Assembly (NCBI GenBank): GCA_963580285.1
Contig: OY757023.1
Location: forward strand, 89,553,108-89,617,107
Origin: Lucinisca nassula
Lineage: Eukaryota; Mollusca; Bivalvia; Lucinida; Lucinidae
Direction of reading: 5' to 3'
DNA length: 64,000 bases
The first letter of the stretch is position 1, and every line of letters begins with the position of its first letter. This document shows, one piece after another, positions 20,573 through 32,867 of the stretch. Under the pieces are notes generated by a model, which saw only the letters and a list, made by a program, of their open reading frames with translations, ran no database searches and was not told the origin of the DNA. A program made the position numbers and the translations under genes.

Positions 20573-20779
20573 TTGATCGAGAAATTAATTCTTTCTTGAC
20601 TGTTTGAATTAAAAGAAAGGCTTTATTTTGCCATAATCTGTACTCGGTCCACTTCTTCCGTTTATGATATGAATCTCGAAGTTTAATAGCATTTTTGATA
20701 TCATCATTTAGCCGCTCAGGTTGTTTTATTTCTTTTTTGACCCTTTTAGTTTTAACTGGAGTATGTTTATCCAAAACGC
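20529..20779 (-). pseudogene. LINE-2 fragment: endonuclease-RT linker
   Basis: Minus strand: VLDKHTPVKTKRVKKEIKQP, NDDIKNAIKLRDSYHKRKKW, YRLWQNK, ISRSIAKCKYKSYLWKP. This is the characteristic linker of CR1/L2-like LINEs (HAPxKxKRVK...RN/RDxYHK...W). Its upstream part (LLNFDIWIRTYIS) lies at 26,112-26,200, beyond the inserted TIR dimer. Confidence 0.75.
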
Positions 20780-23443
20780 ATGGTGGCATGTAGCTGCCAT
20801 CGAGATGCGAGATCCTACTTACTAAGTCGATGTATTTTATGTTGACATACTAGTGTAAGGCGACATATTTGGTTTGTTTATCGTTATGATAAAAATGATC
20901 TCGATTTTCATTAACTAGCCCAGAAACTGCTTTACAATGACACCCAGTTCACTGATATTTTTACAACGAAGTGTTACTTACATGTTGACATAAACTGGTT
21001 GTAATTTTTGTGATTATTGCTTTGTAATGACATCATGATAGGGTAAGTCGACTTAGGTTTTTTATGTTTACTAATCTGTAAAGTCGTCCTCAAAGTTAAA
21101 GTACCTACGTAGCTACCTTAAATATTTGAGGTTTTCACGAAAAAAAGGAAGCACTTACGACTCAAAGTGCAATCGAGATCCACTTTTGTTAACTTAAGAA
21201 TAAGATTTTGACTTAAGGTCTATCTTAAACTTCAGGTCTTATTGTAAACCTGGGGTCTGGATTTTGGTCTTATTCCCTAGGCTGGAATACCCCTTGTTTT
21301 ATTACCCTTATCTTAATCAGGTCCATACGAATTTCTGTTTTTAAGGCATAAAACACTCTGTTTAAAACAGCTATACTCAGAAACTATGAAACTAACACGG
21401 ATATTCATAAATGTCACTACTGTCCATACTACTGTGCATACACCATGTGTATTAGCATGATGAAGTGTGTCTTAAGTGATTTTTGAAAGCAGAGACAGTA
21501 CTACATTCCCGTACAAGGGGTATATATTTGGCAATGCAGGCGGCGACCCAGACCCCTACCCTATATAGCCCGTATGAAATACTTTTTCATTACGTGATAC
21601 TGCGCTTAACCACGCAAATTCTCATTGCAGACATTTAATATTTAATAACCTTTAATATTAATTTGAATTAGTGTTATATCGGATCATTCTATTATCGCTC
21701 AGTTTTATATGTATATGTTGTTTTGATTTTACCGAATAAACACTCAATCAATCAATCAATGTTTAAGTCAGTTGTCATCAATATAGACCGTGACATTGTA
21801 AACATTCAAACGGTATGTAAAACATTGGACACAGTCGAAAACATCGGCGCCGTTTTACGCGTGAAAACGTTATGTTGGGAGATTTTGGAGGACAAAATTG
21901 ATTTTTCAAAGGCTTTTGTGTGTTACAATTGAAACATATCCGTGTTATTACGTGATTCAGGGACATTGGAGTTTGCTTTATTCAGATCATTGTCTTTGGA
22001 AGTAAATACATGCGACAATAACTCGCACTGACGTAACAAACCTCATAATGAATTATTGAGGTGTATACATGTAATATGTGTTATCAGGACAAACTTCGGA
22101 CGAACAACCGTTTGCTAACACACAAAATAAAACCAATATAGATCAAGCACATGTGCTATAATGTATATGATTAATGTATGTGCTTACATGTACGTGCTAA
22201 CATTTTGAAATCCGTGGTTGGTTGCTAACTGAGCATGTGGCCTTTCACAGGACAAAGAGAGGGCTTCTGCTATGCGCAGACACCTACACATCCCACTAAA
22301 ACAATAAATTGAGTCGGAAAATACTTTTTTGGCTGCTGCACATCGTCTTCTCAGGAAAACATACTCTATAAAATTACTGGATACCAAGCCCCGGGTTTAG
22401 CAAAGTTACCACGAGGTAAATTCCGAATATCTATGACCGCTACACGTCTAGTTTTCTTATGGAAAACGAGCGTGTTTATATATGCCAGATACAAACCCTG
22501 AGTTGAAGCCTCTTGTGGGGGTGGGGGAACTAAGGGTCATTTGGTATGGGTGAGCGGACAGGATTTTGAAATCATACCCCATTCATATACTTGTACTCTG
22601 AAAAAAAGGGACCTATTCATATACTTAACTTTCGAAAATGTCACACCCATAATATGAACTTGTATTACATACAATAAATACTTTTAGAAAAACCGTGCTG
22701 TCTGTCGGTCAGTCGTAAGTGCATAGATCGCTCGCTTGCGCCGTGTTCTTTTCATTTTTACGAGTGACTTCCTGCCAGTGATATATTAAGCAACTAGTCA
22801 CTACCAGCACGAATATATTTCCTAAATAAAAGCTAACGCTCAAGACGTGAAAGTGGAGCTGTGGCTTAAGAGTCTTTATACTTTCGTTGGGTGCAACGAG
22901 GACGTAGTATAATAAACTCACAAGGTCTCCATTTCTGAACGTATTCTGTTATTCTGAAGATTTGCCTATAACCCATACCTGGGGTATATATAATCTATTC
23001 TATTCTGTTACATTCTCTAATTTAACGGCGACCTAATACCGGCTTTTATACGCCTTAAATGCTACATGGTTTATTGCCATGTCAGTTTAAAGCACTGAGA
23101 CGACTTTGTAGTGAACTAAAAATATATATAAATAAAGTGTCGTTTTTAAAATAAGTCGACTTGCCTGTTCCGCAAGGCGCCTTATAAGCTATTTTTTTCA
23201 AGTTTGTGTATGTCATATTAAAGCACTATCTCGCTTATTTTTAGCAAAAATTTAGATAAAAATGACAGAAATATAAGACGACATATTTTATGTCGACTAA
23301 ATATAAGATAACATATTTCATGTAGACTTAAAATATCTCAATGAACAAGAAAATTATGTAGACTTAATGGTACTTTTGTTGTTTTATCTGTATAATAAGT
23401 AGACTTAATATCTCGCATCTCGATGGCAGCTACATGCCACCAT
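20780..23443. mobile_element. TIR element TX, unit 1 (2,664 bp)
   Basis: Bounded by perfect 34-bp terminal inverted repeats starting ATGGTGGCATGTAGCTGC (20,780-20,813 and 23,410-23,443). Subterminal regions are rich in AAGTCGAC/ATGTCGACTT and TATTTTATGT motifs. No ORF above 70 codons and nothing like a transposase, so non-autonomous. An AATAAACACTCAATCAATCA tract lies near 21,736. Nearly identical to unit 2. Superfamily not assigned. Confidence 0.85.
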
Positions 23444-23446
23444 AGC

Positions 23447-26111
23447 ATGGTGGCATGTAGCTGCCATCGAGATGCGAGATCCTACTTACTAAGTCGATGT
23501 ATTTTATGTTGACATACTAGTGTAAGGCGACATATTTGGTTTGTTTATCGTTATGATAAAAATGATCTCGATTTTCATTAACTAGCCCAGAAACTGCTTT
23601 ACAATGACACCCAGTTCACTGATATTTTTACAACGAAGTGTTACTTACATGTTGACATAAACTGGTTGTAATTTTTGTGATTATTGCTTTGTAATGACAT
23701 CATGATAGGGTAAGTCGACTTAGGTTTTTTTATGTTTACTAATCTGTAAAGTCGTCCTCAAAGTTAAAGTACCTACGTAGCTACCTTAAATATTTGAGGT
23801 TTTCACGAAAAAAAGGAAGCACTTACGACTCAAAGTGCAATCGAGATCCACTTTTGTTAACTTAAGAATAAGATTTTGACTTAAGGTCTATCTTAAACTT
23901 CAGGTCTTATTGTAAACCTGGGGTCTGGATTTTGGTCTTATTCCCTAGGCTGGAATACCCCTTGTTTTATTACCCTTATCTTAATCAGGTCCATACGAAT
24001 TTCTGTTTTTAAGGCATAAAACACTCTGTTTAAAACAGCTATACTCAGAAACTATGAAACTAACACGGATATTCATAAATGTCACTACTGTCCATACTAC
24101 TGTGCATACACCATGTGTATTAGCATGATGAAGTGTGTCTTAAGTGATTTTTGAAAGCAGAGACAGTACTACATTCCCGTACAAGGGGTATATATTTGGC
24201 AATGCAGGCGGCGACCCAGACCCCTACCCTATATAGCCCGTATGAAATACTTTTTCATTACGTGATACTGCGCTTAACCACGCAAATTCTCATTGCAGAC
24301 ATTTAATATTTAATAACCTTTAATATTAATTTGAATTAGTGTTATATCGGATCATTCTATTATCGCTCAGTTTTATATGTATATGTTGTTTTGATTTTAC
24401 CGAATAAACACTCAATCAATCAATCAATGTTTAAGTCAGTTGTCATCAATATAGACCGTGACATTGTAAACATTCAAACGGTATGTAAAACATTGGACAC
24501 AGTCGAAAACATCGGCGCCGTTTTACGCGTGAAAACGTTATGTTGGGAGATTTTGGAGGACAAAATTGATTTTTCAAAGGCTTTTGTGTGTTACAATTGA
24601 AACATATCCGTGTTATTACGTGATTCAGGGACATTGGAGTTTGCTTTATTCAGATCATTGTCTTTGGAAGTAAATACATGCGACAATAACTCGCACTGAC
24701 GTAACAAACCTCATAATGAATTATTGAGGTGTATACATGTAATATGTGTTATCAGGACAAACTTCGGACGAACAACCGTTTGCTAACACACAAAATAAAA
24801 CCAATATAGATCAAGCACATGTGCTATAATGTATATGATTAATGTATGTGCTTACATGTACGTGCTAACATTTTGAAATCCGTGGTTGGTTGCTAACTGA
24901 GCATGTGGCCTTTCACAGGACAAAGAGAGGGCTTCTGCTATGCGCAGACACCTACACATCCCACTAAAACAATAAATTGAGTCGGAAAATACTTTTTTGG
25001 CTGCTGCACATCGTCTTCTCAGGAAAACATACTCTATAAAATTACTGGATACCAAGCCCCGGGTTTAGCAAAGTTACCACGAGGTAAATTCCGAATATCT
25101 ATGACCGCTACACGTCTAGTTTTCTTATGGAAAACGAGCGTGTTTATATATGCCAGATACAAACCCTGAGTTGAAGCCTCTTGTGGGGGTGGGGGAACTA
25201 AGGGTCATTTGGTATGGGTGAGCGGACAGGATTTTGAAATCATACCCCATTCATATACTTGTACTCTGAAAAAAAGGGACCTATTCATATACTTAACTTT
25301 CGAAAATGTCACACCCATAATATGAACTTGTATTACATACAATAAATACTTTTAGAAAAACCGTGCTGTCTGTCGGTCAGTCGTAAGTGCATAGATCGCT
25401 CGCTTGCGCCGTGTTCTTTTCATTTTTACGAGTGACTTCCTGCCAGTGATATATTAAGCAACTAGTCACTACCAGCACGAATATATTTCCTAAATAAAAG
25501 CTAACGCTCAAGACGTGAAAGTGGAGCTGTGGCTTAAGAGTCTTTATACTTTCGTTGGGTGCAACGAGGACGTAGTATAATAAACTCACAAGGTCTCCAT
25601 TTCTGAACGTATTCTGTTATTCTGAAGATTTGCCTATAACCCATACCTGGGGTATATATAATCTATTCTATTCTGTTACATTCTCTAATTTAACGGCGAC
25701 CTAATACCGGCTTTTATACGCCTTAAATGCTACATGGTTTATTGCCATGTCAGTTTAAAGCACTGAGACGACTTTGTAGTGAACTAAAAATATATATAAA
25801 TAAAGTGTCGTTTTTAAAATAAGTCGACTTGCCTGTTCCGCAAGGCGCCTTATAAGCTATTTTTTTCAAGTTTGTGTATGTCATATTAAAGCACTATCTC
25901 GCTTATTTTTAGCAAAAATTTAGATAAAAATGACAGAAATATAAGACGACATATTTTATGTCGACTAAATATAAGATAACATATTTCATGTAGACTTAAA
26001 ATATCTCAATGAACAAGAAAATTATGTAGACTTAATGGTACTTTTGTTGTTTTATCTGTATAATAAGTAGACTTAATATCTCGCATCTCGATGGCAGCTA
26101 CATGCCACCAT
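23447..26111. mobile_element. TIR element TX, unit 2 (2,665 bp)
   Basis: Second head-to-tail copy. The only difference found by eye is one extra T in a T run (23,725 region). It is separated from unit 1 by just three bases (AGC). The pair is flanked by AAAACGC on both sides (20,773-20,779 and 26,113-26,119), a 7- to 8-bp target duplication within LINE-2. Confidence 0.85.
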
Positions 26112-26200
26112 AAAAACGCTTATATAAGTTCTTATCCAAATATCAAAATTAAGCAATACATTGCTACAAATTGCGTGTTATGGCAATGATAAGATCTTTG
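26112..26200 (-). pseudogene. LINE-2 fragment upstream of the TX dimer
   Basis: Minus strand reads AICSNVLLNFDIWIRTYIS in the frame that continues as VLDKHTPVKTK at 20,779 once the TX dimer and one target copy are removed. No endonuclease sequence recognised further out. Confidence 0.65.
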
Positions 26201-26660
26201 CGACCGGTACAGGCTAAGATCGGGTTGGTCATCTACCAAGTATAACAAGCATTTTCCTAGCAGGTATTCAACGTTTTAAACAATGTTAAAATTGAGTCGA
26301 TGTTCATGCGGGGTTCTCGGGATATCCATGAGGCTGTAGAAGGCTAAAGCGATCAAGGCTGCTCAGACTCTGCAGGTGCGCAGGCTTATCTGAGTCTTCG
26401 CCGGTAGCACGACTTATTGTAGGTTTTTTCGTGAGTTGCCTCTTATTTGGAATCCGCTGTCACGCACGCCATATGTAGGCTGACATTTTCGTAAATGATC
26501 ATAAATAATCACTTGTTAATTTCCCTAATTGCGAGGCACTCTGTATTCTATGGAGTGGAGTTTTGGAGTGCCGTTTGGAGAGCAGTTTGGAGTCGTATGT
26601 TTTGAAACTTTTATCATTATACAATGTGCTGAGACAATATTGCAAAATCAAGATCAATTC
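26201..26660. other. Unassigned stretch with one hairpin
   Basis: No gene seen. Holds an imperfect hairpin (GCTCAGACTCTGCAGGTGCG...CTTATCTGAGTCTTCGC, about 26,361-26,404) related to the better one at 32,602-32,656, so probably a decayed MITE. Confidence 0.4.
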
Positions 26661-26669
26661 GACGGGCCT

Positions 26670-26880
26670 TTAAGAGCGCTGACTCTTGATCATTAGGTCT
26701 CTCACCGCTGTGGTTCGAGCCTCGCTCGGGTCACATGTGAGACGCCATGTTCTGCAACGGAAGGTCAGGTGGTTTTTCTCCGGGTACTCCGGTTTTCGTC
26801 CACCTCTGATTAACGATCGGCTCGATATGAGTGAAAAAATCTTGAAAGGGCTGTAAAACCAAAACCAAACCAAGATCAAT
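26670..26880 (+). mobile_element. tRNA-Lys-like SINE, 5'-truncated
   Basis: From GAGCGCTGACTCTTGATCATT (anticodon arm) through GGTTCGAGCC (B box), a core block with TCAGGTGGTTTTTCTCCGGG and a CCAAAACCAAACC tail. Same family as 39,225-39,450. Lacks the tRNA 5' half. Confidence 0.75.
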
Positions 26881-27874
26881 TCCTGTCATCAGAATATAAA
26901 ACAAGAGTCTCAATGAGCCTGAAATTCTCACCTGGGGAAATATGTTTTAACAATCGATGAAATCGCTGCTGCCTTTAATGAATTTGGTAATCGATGGCGT
27001 AAATGAGAGTATGTTGAGCATAAAGCTCCCCCCCCCCCCCAAAGAATGGAAACTTAGCATTCTGAAACTAGTGAACTAATGCATTTATTTCTTTTATTTC
27101 TACTCTCAAAATACGAACTTATTACCTCCTAAAGCTAAGACGTCTTTACGTCACCTAAAACTAGGTATTCAAGAATGTCATAAGAAGTTTGCTTTGGCTC
27201 GCTAACAATGCCGTCGTTGTTTTACGGCTGCTCTATGTTAACACTCTTCAGCAAGAGCTTGGTGGCACTAAGGCCTATTAACTGCAGCTTTTGGCTGTAG
27301 AGAGGGCTGTAGATTATGACCACATTTATCATTCAGCCACCAACTTTGCTGTATGTGTTACAGAAGGCCAAGACAAGCTTCATATGTTATATTGGTTCCC
27401 TATACATTAATAAAAGACCATACTAAGCACGGTTTATTGCCAATTCAAGCTCTTGTACCACACCAGACCTTTTCGTGCTTTTCCCTTTTCATTGCCTTCA
27501 CTTCTGTTTCAAAGTAGAAGTAAAACAAAGATCAGGAATCGATACAATAACTTACTCCACCCATCACAGACACCAAAGGGAAAGAAACACAAACATGAAG
27601 CGACCAGACCATAATGGAAACCTAAACATAAATTATAATTTTTCTGATCTTCAAAAGTGAATTCAGTTTTTCGTTTAGAATATTATGAGGAAGTGTAGTG
27701 TAAAGGGTGGAAAATCATAATCAAAAAGTGTGTGAAGCTCTCACCTTTCTACTTGACAATTTATACATAAGATTTGGTACTTAGTTGTTTAGACAAATTG
27801 TGGATATTCTGATGGGTACGATTTGCGCAAGCCTTGTGGCTGATCTGTTCTTGTTTTGTGATGAAAGAGACTTC

Positions 27875-28138
27875 TTTCCACTGACCGTTCCAAGGCGGTT
27901 CTTCTGTGGGGGTTTATTTATGGTGTTGTTTGTTACTTTGTGTATCACTTGTGTCTTTTTATTTTGGACGGCCATATGGCCATTTTGTGGGAAAATAACT
28001 GTCCTTATGGCCTTCCTTTGTTTAGGTTTCCATTATGGTCTGGTCGCCGAATGTTTGTGTTTCTTTCCCTTTGGTGTCTTTGATGGGTGGAGTAAGTTAA
28101 TTGTATCGATTCCTGATCTTTGTGTTACTTCTACTTTT
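27875..28138 (+). mobile_element. Isolated PLE terminal unit inside RT, sense
   Basis: Same ~265-bp unit as at 15,382, here in the RT orientation between GATGAAAGAGACTTC and ATGGTGTTCC (codons ERDF | MVFLS). TTC at both joints might be a 3-bp duplication. No GT-AG boundaries, so not a spliceosomal intron. Confidence 0.7.
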
Positions 28139-28423
28139 CATGGTGTTCCTTTCCGTTGAAAACCAATCTGAAATCATTGAAGCAGCCAGCTCGACTTCTA
28201 GATATTTGAATGATTTATTTAATATTGACAACACTTATTGCGATGGATTTACCCGTCTAATTTATCCCCAGAACTTCAGTTATATAAAGCAAATTCTTCT
28301 GATACCGAGGCCCCGTTTTTTGATTTACATCTATCTATTGTGAATGAGTTTTGTTTCCTACAAAATTTATGATAAACGCAATGATTTTGATTTTGAGATT
28401 TTAATTTTTCCTTTCTTGGATGG

Positions 28424-28717
28424 TTTTGTTTGTTTGTTTGATTTGAGGTTTAACGTCCCCGTCAACACTATAAAGGACATTTTGGAGACGTTGCTTCCAG
28501 TTTTGTGGGACTTTTATCCGACATTGAGATGATATTACATTTCAAGCCCTGCCGCCCAATGAAACCAATAGGGTTTATAAGTATGGTCGGGCCGACTCGC
28601 ACCGCTTTGCCTGGACAGGCTTAGATCCTCTAAGCTGTTTACCAGTACTCGTGTGCGGGTCGGTTTCAGCTCTGCGTGGAAGCATCATGCAGCCAATATT
28701 TTTCTTAAAGCCCCCAT
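28424..28717 (-). mobile_element. SINE-A copy with 12-bp target duplication
   Basis: A ~300-bp retroposon ending in (GTTT)n on this strand, flanked by TTTCTTGGATGG at 28,412-28,423 and 28,718-28,729, which lies in the PLE RT sequence. The duplication proves the element boundaries and a LINE-type insertion. The head (GGGGGCTTTAAGAAA on the minus strand) shows no tRNA promoter boxes. Confidence 0.85.
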
Positions 28718-29947
28718 TTTCTTGGATGGTGATGTTCCACGTACGTCATACTATGGCGTTTATATTTCGCAGTTAATTCGATTTGCCAATGTGCCTAGTC
28801 ATATAACTGACTTAAACACTCGTAATAAATTGTTAACTGCTTAACTTCTTAATCAGTGCTATCGGTATCATAAACTACGCAAAGCCTTTTCAAAATTCTA
28901 TACACGTAGTTCCGATATAATTTCAAAATTTAATGTTGGACTTTAATCTCTTCTGCAACAAGGTCTATCGGAACCCGAATTTTATAGTGACTTATTAGTA
29001 GATAAATTCAGAAAAATATATTCATGCAATAACTTCAGCACCCAATATCGTTAATCATTCTTCTATATAAAAAGATTGGGTACAACATAAAATGTTATGC
29101 GACAGACTGCATGCATGGTTGACAACTTTGCTTCCTTCTTTAATTGCACGCCGTAGGTTCAGGCCTCAGATTCTATGACAGTTCCAGCGTAAAGGCTTAC
29201 TGAGAATTAGAAGTTAATTTTATGTAATGTTGGTTGGTGCCTGATGCCCTTCGTCTCTGGTCGGGTCCATCGTTGTCTAACTGTGGGTTTTCTTTTGCTC
29301 CAGCATTTCAGTGGTTTCTTGCTGTCGAGTCCTCATCGTTATTTCAACTCTGTTTGTTTGATTTTTTGTGTTCTCGGAGAAGATGCATTGATGAGTAAGG
29401 GGGCCTTTATGCGGACTGAACAAATTATTTGTATAAATCGCGACGGAAGTAAGGGGCGAGGATTACGTCCTCGAAAAATCGATTAAAGCCCCCATGTCGA
29501 ATTCGTTTCACTGACTGTTCCAAGGCGGTTCTTCTGTCGTAGTTTTGTTTGTTTTTTTTTTTTGGGGGGGGGGATTATTTTTTATGGTTTTTCTTTGAGT
29601 GTTTGTATCGCTTATAGTTTTTTGTTATGGATAGTTTATTGGCCATTTTGTGGGAAAAGAAACTGTCATTTTGGCTTTCCGCTCGTGATGTCTTGTTAGG
29701 TTAATTAGGGTCTTGTTATTCCATGTTTGTGTTTCTTTCCCTTCGGTGTCTCTGATGGAAGCTGTGGGTTAATTGTATCGATTCCTGGTCATTGCCTATA
29801 ATTTACAGTTATGACTTCTAAAATTGATAAAGGAATCCTTCGATTGCATCTGATTGTTTTTGCTACCGATCGACAAGGGAATATGGGGTAACCATAAAGC
29901 TGACAGTTTCTCATCACTTACAGCTCTACCAGGATAAATCAATACTT

Positions 29948-30157
29948 AACCTTTATCTTGCTGAATAGTCATTTAAGCCACACCCATTTCTGTCTATCAA
30001 CCAATCAAATTGCTTGATGTAATTTATGGCTACAAATTCATAAACTGTATGCCAAACAGTGTAGATCCTGATCAGATGGCTTCTTCAGAAGCCATCTGAT
30101 CTGGATCTACACTGTTTGCAAAGATAGGGGTTGTCGTGAACAGCAAGATAAGGGTTA
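29948..30157. mobile_element. Hairpin MITE family T
   Basis: Termini AACCTTTATCTTGCTG / CAGCAAGATAAGGGTT, with a central hairpin CAGTGTAGATCCTGATCAGA.../...CTGATCTGGATCTACACTG. Near-identical relatives at 20.3, 47.6 and 57.9 kb. Confidence 0.8.
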
Positions 30158-30399
30158 ACCCATCCGATGAATATGACATCAACTTTTCCAGTGTTTAACA
30201 AAAAGTTCAATGGAATAAATGTATCAAAAATGAGAAGTTGGAGGTGCTTGAGTAAGTTATATCACCAACAAGTTCAGGGAAAGAATTATTTTTGTCGTGA
30301 CTGCTGTAAGTATGGCGCGAAATAGTAGTCCAATTTTCTGTCCGTTTGTCAAGCCATCAACATTTGCGACCACCCTAGCGTTCCTAGTAATGGTCAAGC

Positions 30400-30925
30400 T
30401 TATTTTACAATAACTATAAGGGCTTCATTAATGATACTTGGTACAAACTGGCATCTAGGGATGACAACTTTAATGCAAGTATCCTTATTTGACCTCGACC
30501 TACATTTCATGGTCCGAAGCATCCGTGGTGCAGTGGTTACGCTACTCGCCTTGTAAACCAGGGATCGCAGGATCGATCCCGGGCTTCTCAAGACTTTCGG
30601 ATGGGTCTTTAAACCGAGATCCTGTCTCCGTATGACCTTAGCTGTTGGTGGGACGTAAAACTAAAACTCACTCACTTACTCACATTTCATGGTCCAGTGA
30701 CTTTGTGAATTATTGCGACACATCTAGAGTTCACCCTAGTATTCAGGTTAAATTTTTCAAAAAACTAAAAGAGCTTCATTAATAATAATTGGTACAAACT
30801 TTAATGCAAACATTCATATTTGACCTTGACCTACATTTCATTGTTCACTGACTTTGTGAACTATTGCGTCAAATTTAGCGTTAAAATTCATGAAGTTAAC
30901 ATTCATCAAGTCAGTGAATAACTTA
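30400..30925 (+). repeat. Short direct repeat array E split by a SINE
   Basis: Two to three ~172-bp units (CTTCATTAAT...TTGGTACAAAC near 30,423 and 30,775; TTTGACCT(C/T)GACCTACATTTCAT near 30,488 and 30,820). Confidence 0.6.
30516..30681 (+). mobile_element. tRNA-Thr-like SINE with 14-bp target duplication
   Basis: A tRNA-like head (GTGGTGCAGTGGTTACG A box, TGT anticodon position, GGATCGATCCCG B box) followed by a short unique body and an ACTCACTCACTTACT-type tail. Perfect flanking copies of ACATTTCATGGTCC at 30,502-30,515 and 30,682-30,695. Weak anticodon stem, so a SINE rather than a tRNA gene. Confidence 0.85.
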
Positions 30926-31174
30926 TATACATGTATCTCAATGCTTGTTAAAGTTATTTTGAACACGAAGTTAATTATCAGGAAAGCATGGGGGTAACTA
31001 AAATACCATACATGAGCTTTGGTTCTTGTTCAGTCGTTTGTACAATTGTACCAAGTACCACCAATATACCTCAAATGATAGAAGAATCATGGCGATTACG
31101 GACTAATGGACATAGGAGACAGTCCTGAATTTATTCGGTCAACAGCAGGTGAACAAGTCCATGAAATGCACACA

Positions 31175-31405
31175 ACCCTAGAGAAAACTGGGGTTAACGG
31201 GGTTATAAATTATTTTTCTTATTTCTGCTCATAGTAGACATAGGTTGTGGGTACTCGTTAGAACCGCCTCAAAAAGGCGGTTCTATCGAGCGCCAACAAC
31301 CTATGTTTGCGGTATAAATAAGAAAAATATCAAGGATTTTCATCGGAAAAGTAGCCATTTAGGAGATATGGAAAACATACCCTATGCCGCACGGGTGTGT
31401 TATCG
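31175..31405. mobile_element. Hairpin MITE family H
   Basis: CATAGGTTGTGGGTACTCGT plus TAGAACCGCCTC palindrome and its complement (31,235-31,305), followed by the family tail (AATATCAAGGATTTTCATC, CACGGGTGTGTTATCGTAAT). Confidence 0.8.
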
Positions 31406-31544
31406 TAATGAGATGATATAGGTGAACAAAAATGGCTCACATGCACAGTAAATGAACTCTACAGCAAGGTAAGAGCGAGTGAGCAAATAAAATGCAACTC
31501 CAAATTTGGTTGCAGACTCCGATTCAAACTCCACTCCTGGCCCT

Positions 31545-31808
31545 CGCCCATAGGGGTTTGAAGAAATATATGGGATGCATGATGCTTCCTCGCAGAGTTG
31601 AAACCGACCGCACACGAGTACTGGTAAACCGCTTAGAGGATCTAAGCCTGCTCAAGCATAGCGGTGTTGACTTTACTGGGCGACAGGGCTTTAGATGTCA
31701 TTTCATCTCAATATCGGGAAAAAGTCCCATAAAATTGGAAGCAACGTCTCCAAAATGGACTAAACAGTGTTGACGGGGACGTTAAACCTCCAATCAAAAC
31801 AAACAAAA
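31545..31808 (+). mobile_element. SINE-A copy
   Basis: From GGGGTTTGAAGAAATATATG to GACGGGGACGTTAAACCTCC and an AAACAAACAAA tail; slightly diverged. Confidence 0.8.
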
Positions 31809-31841
31809 CAAACTCCACTCCAAGACTCCACTCCAAAATAG

Positions 31842-31995
31842 AAGCGAAGGCAATGATCAAGAATCGATACAATTAACCCACAGCTCCCATCACAGACACC
31901 AAAGGGAAAGAAACACAAATATAAAACCACAAGGCCCTGAGGGAAACATCAATAGTGGAAAGCCAAAAGGACAGTTCCTTTCCCACAAAATGAAC
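31842..31995 (-). mobile_element. PLE terminal fragment
   Basis: Reverse complement of the outermost part of the PLE 3'UTR (AATAGAAGCGAAGGCAATGATC...). The rest is absent. Confidence 0.65.
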
Positions 31996-32189
31996 TCCAT
32001 GACGTCATCCCATATAATACAAAGCGCAAAATTGCGTTTACAGCTACGGAACAGTGGGCTTGGCTAAAGCCTATATGTTTAGGAGACATGGTCACCTACA
32101 ACAGGAGTCATTCTTTCAAAAATATTTTAAGCGATCCTTTCCAACAGGGGCCTACACTTATCTCTTGTCCTACGCCCCTGTCCATCGGC

Positions 32190-32417
32190 GCTTGCAGAAA
32201 CGGTGCTTCCGACCGCGCACACCCACTAAGGTCTAAGCCTGCTTATGCAAAGTGGTGCAAATTGGTCCGTCAATGCATATAAACCCTTTTGTTTTCATTG
32301 GGCGCAGGACTTGAGATGTCATTAAATCTCGTCCCACAAAATTGGAAGCAGTGTCTCCAAAATGACATAAATAGTGTTGACGGGGATATTGAACCTCAAA
32401 TCAAACAAATAAATCTT
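32190..32417 (+). mobile_element. SINE-A copy, 5'-truncated and diverged
   Basis: CTAAGCCTGCTTATGCAAAG to GTTGACGGGGATATTGAACC and AAATCAAACAAAT; head missing or altered. Confidence 0.65.
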
Positions 32418-32446
32418 GTCCTGCTAAACCGGATCATGCACTACGT

Positions 32447-32660
32447 ATTTCAAACAGTGTTGATGCAGATTAGATGGCTTCTGATCAGTATCTACACTGT
32501 TTGACTTTCAGTTCGTAAATTACTAATCAGTAATCTGAATGGTAGATGTTCAGAAATGAGCCAGCGCATGAAAAAAACTGCAAGAAGGCTTGAGCGACCA
32601 GCGAAGACTCAGATCAGCCTGCGCATTCGCGCAGTCTGATCAGAGTCTTCGCTAATCGCA
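32447..32660. mobile_element. Two MITE hairpin remnants
   Basis: AACAGTGTTGATGCAGATTAGATGGCTTCTGATCAG...CTACACTGTTTG (32,453-32,510) is a family-T core. A separate strong hairpin GCGAAGACTCAGATCAGCCT.../...TCAGAGTCTTCGC follows at 32,602-32,656. Confidence 0.6.
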
Positions 32661-32867
32661 TGTACCTACTATAGGCTAATATCTCTGCAAAGAGACATAA
32701 GCATAAGGTCTTGTCATAGTGGATGGGTGCGCAGGTTGATTTGAGTATGTGCTGGTCACACCGGCCTTTTTGTAGGTTTTGTTACGCGCCGGCTCAAATG
32801 TGTGTAGGAGATATAGCTGTGCAAAGCTGTCTCACCACAAGGGGTTGTACATTTACAAACAACCGCA

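Larger units (their letters stand above)
26945..29805 (+). mobile_element. PLE-3: degenerate Penelope-like element
   Basis: Plus-strand RT from DEIAAAFNEFGNRW (26,957) with a C11 run, a short deletion and many stops; a VVVVLRLLY stretch shows TTA where PLE-1 and -2 have TGA. It is interrupted by a minus-strand terminal-unit fragment (27,512-27,629), a small inverted RT piece (27,650-27,720), a sense terminal unit (27,875-28,138) and a SINE (28,424-28,717). RT ends ~29,190, then 3'UTR to ~29,805. The oldest-looking PLE here. Confidence 0.75.

Noticed and set aside
27875..28138. Spliceosomal intron in the PLE RT gene
   Set aside because: No GT...AG boundaries, and the same sequence is the 3'UTR end of the PLE and occurs inverted at another RT position.
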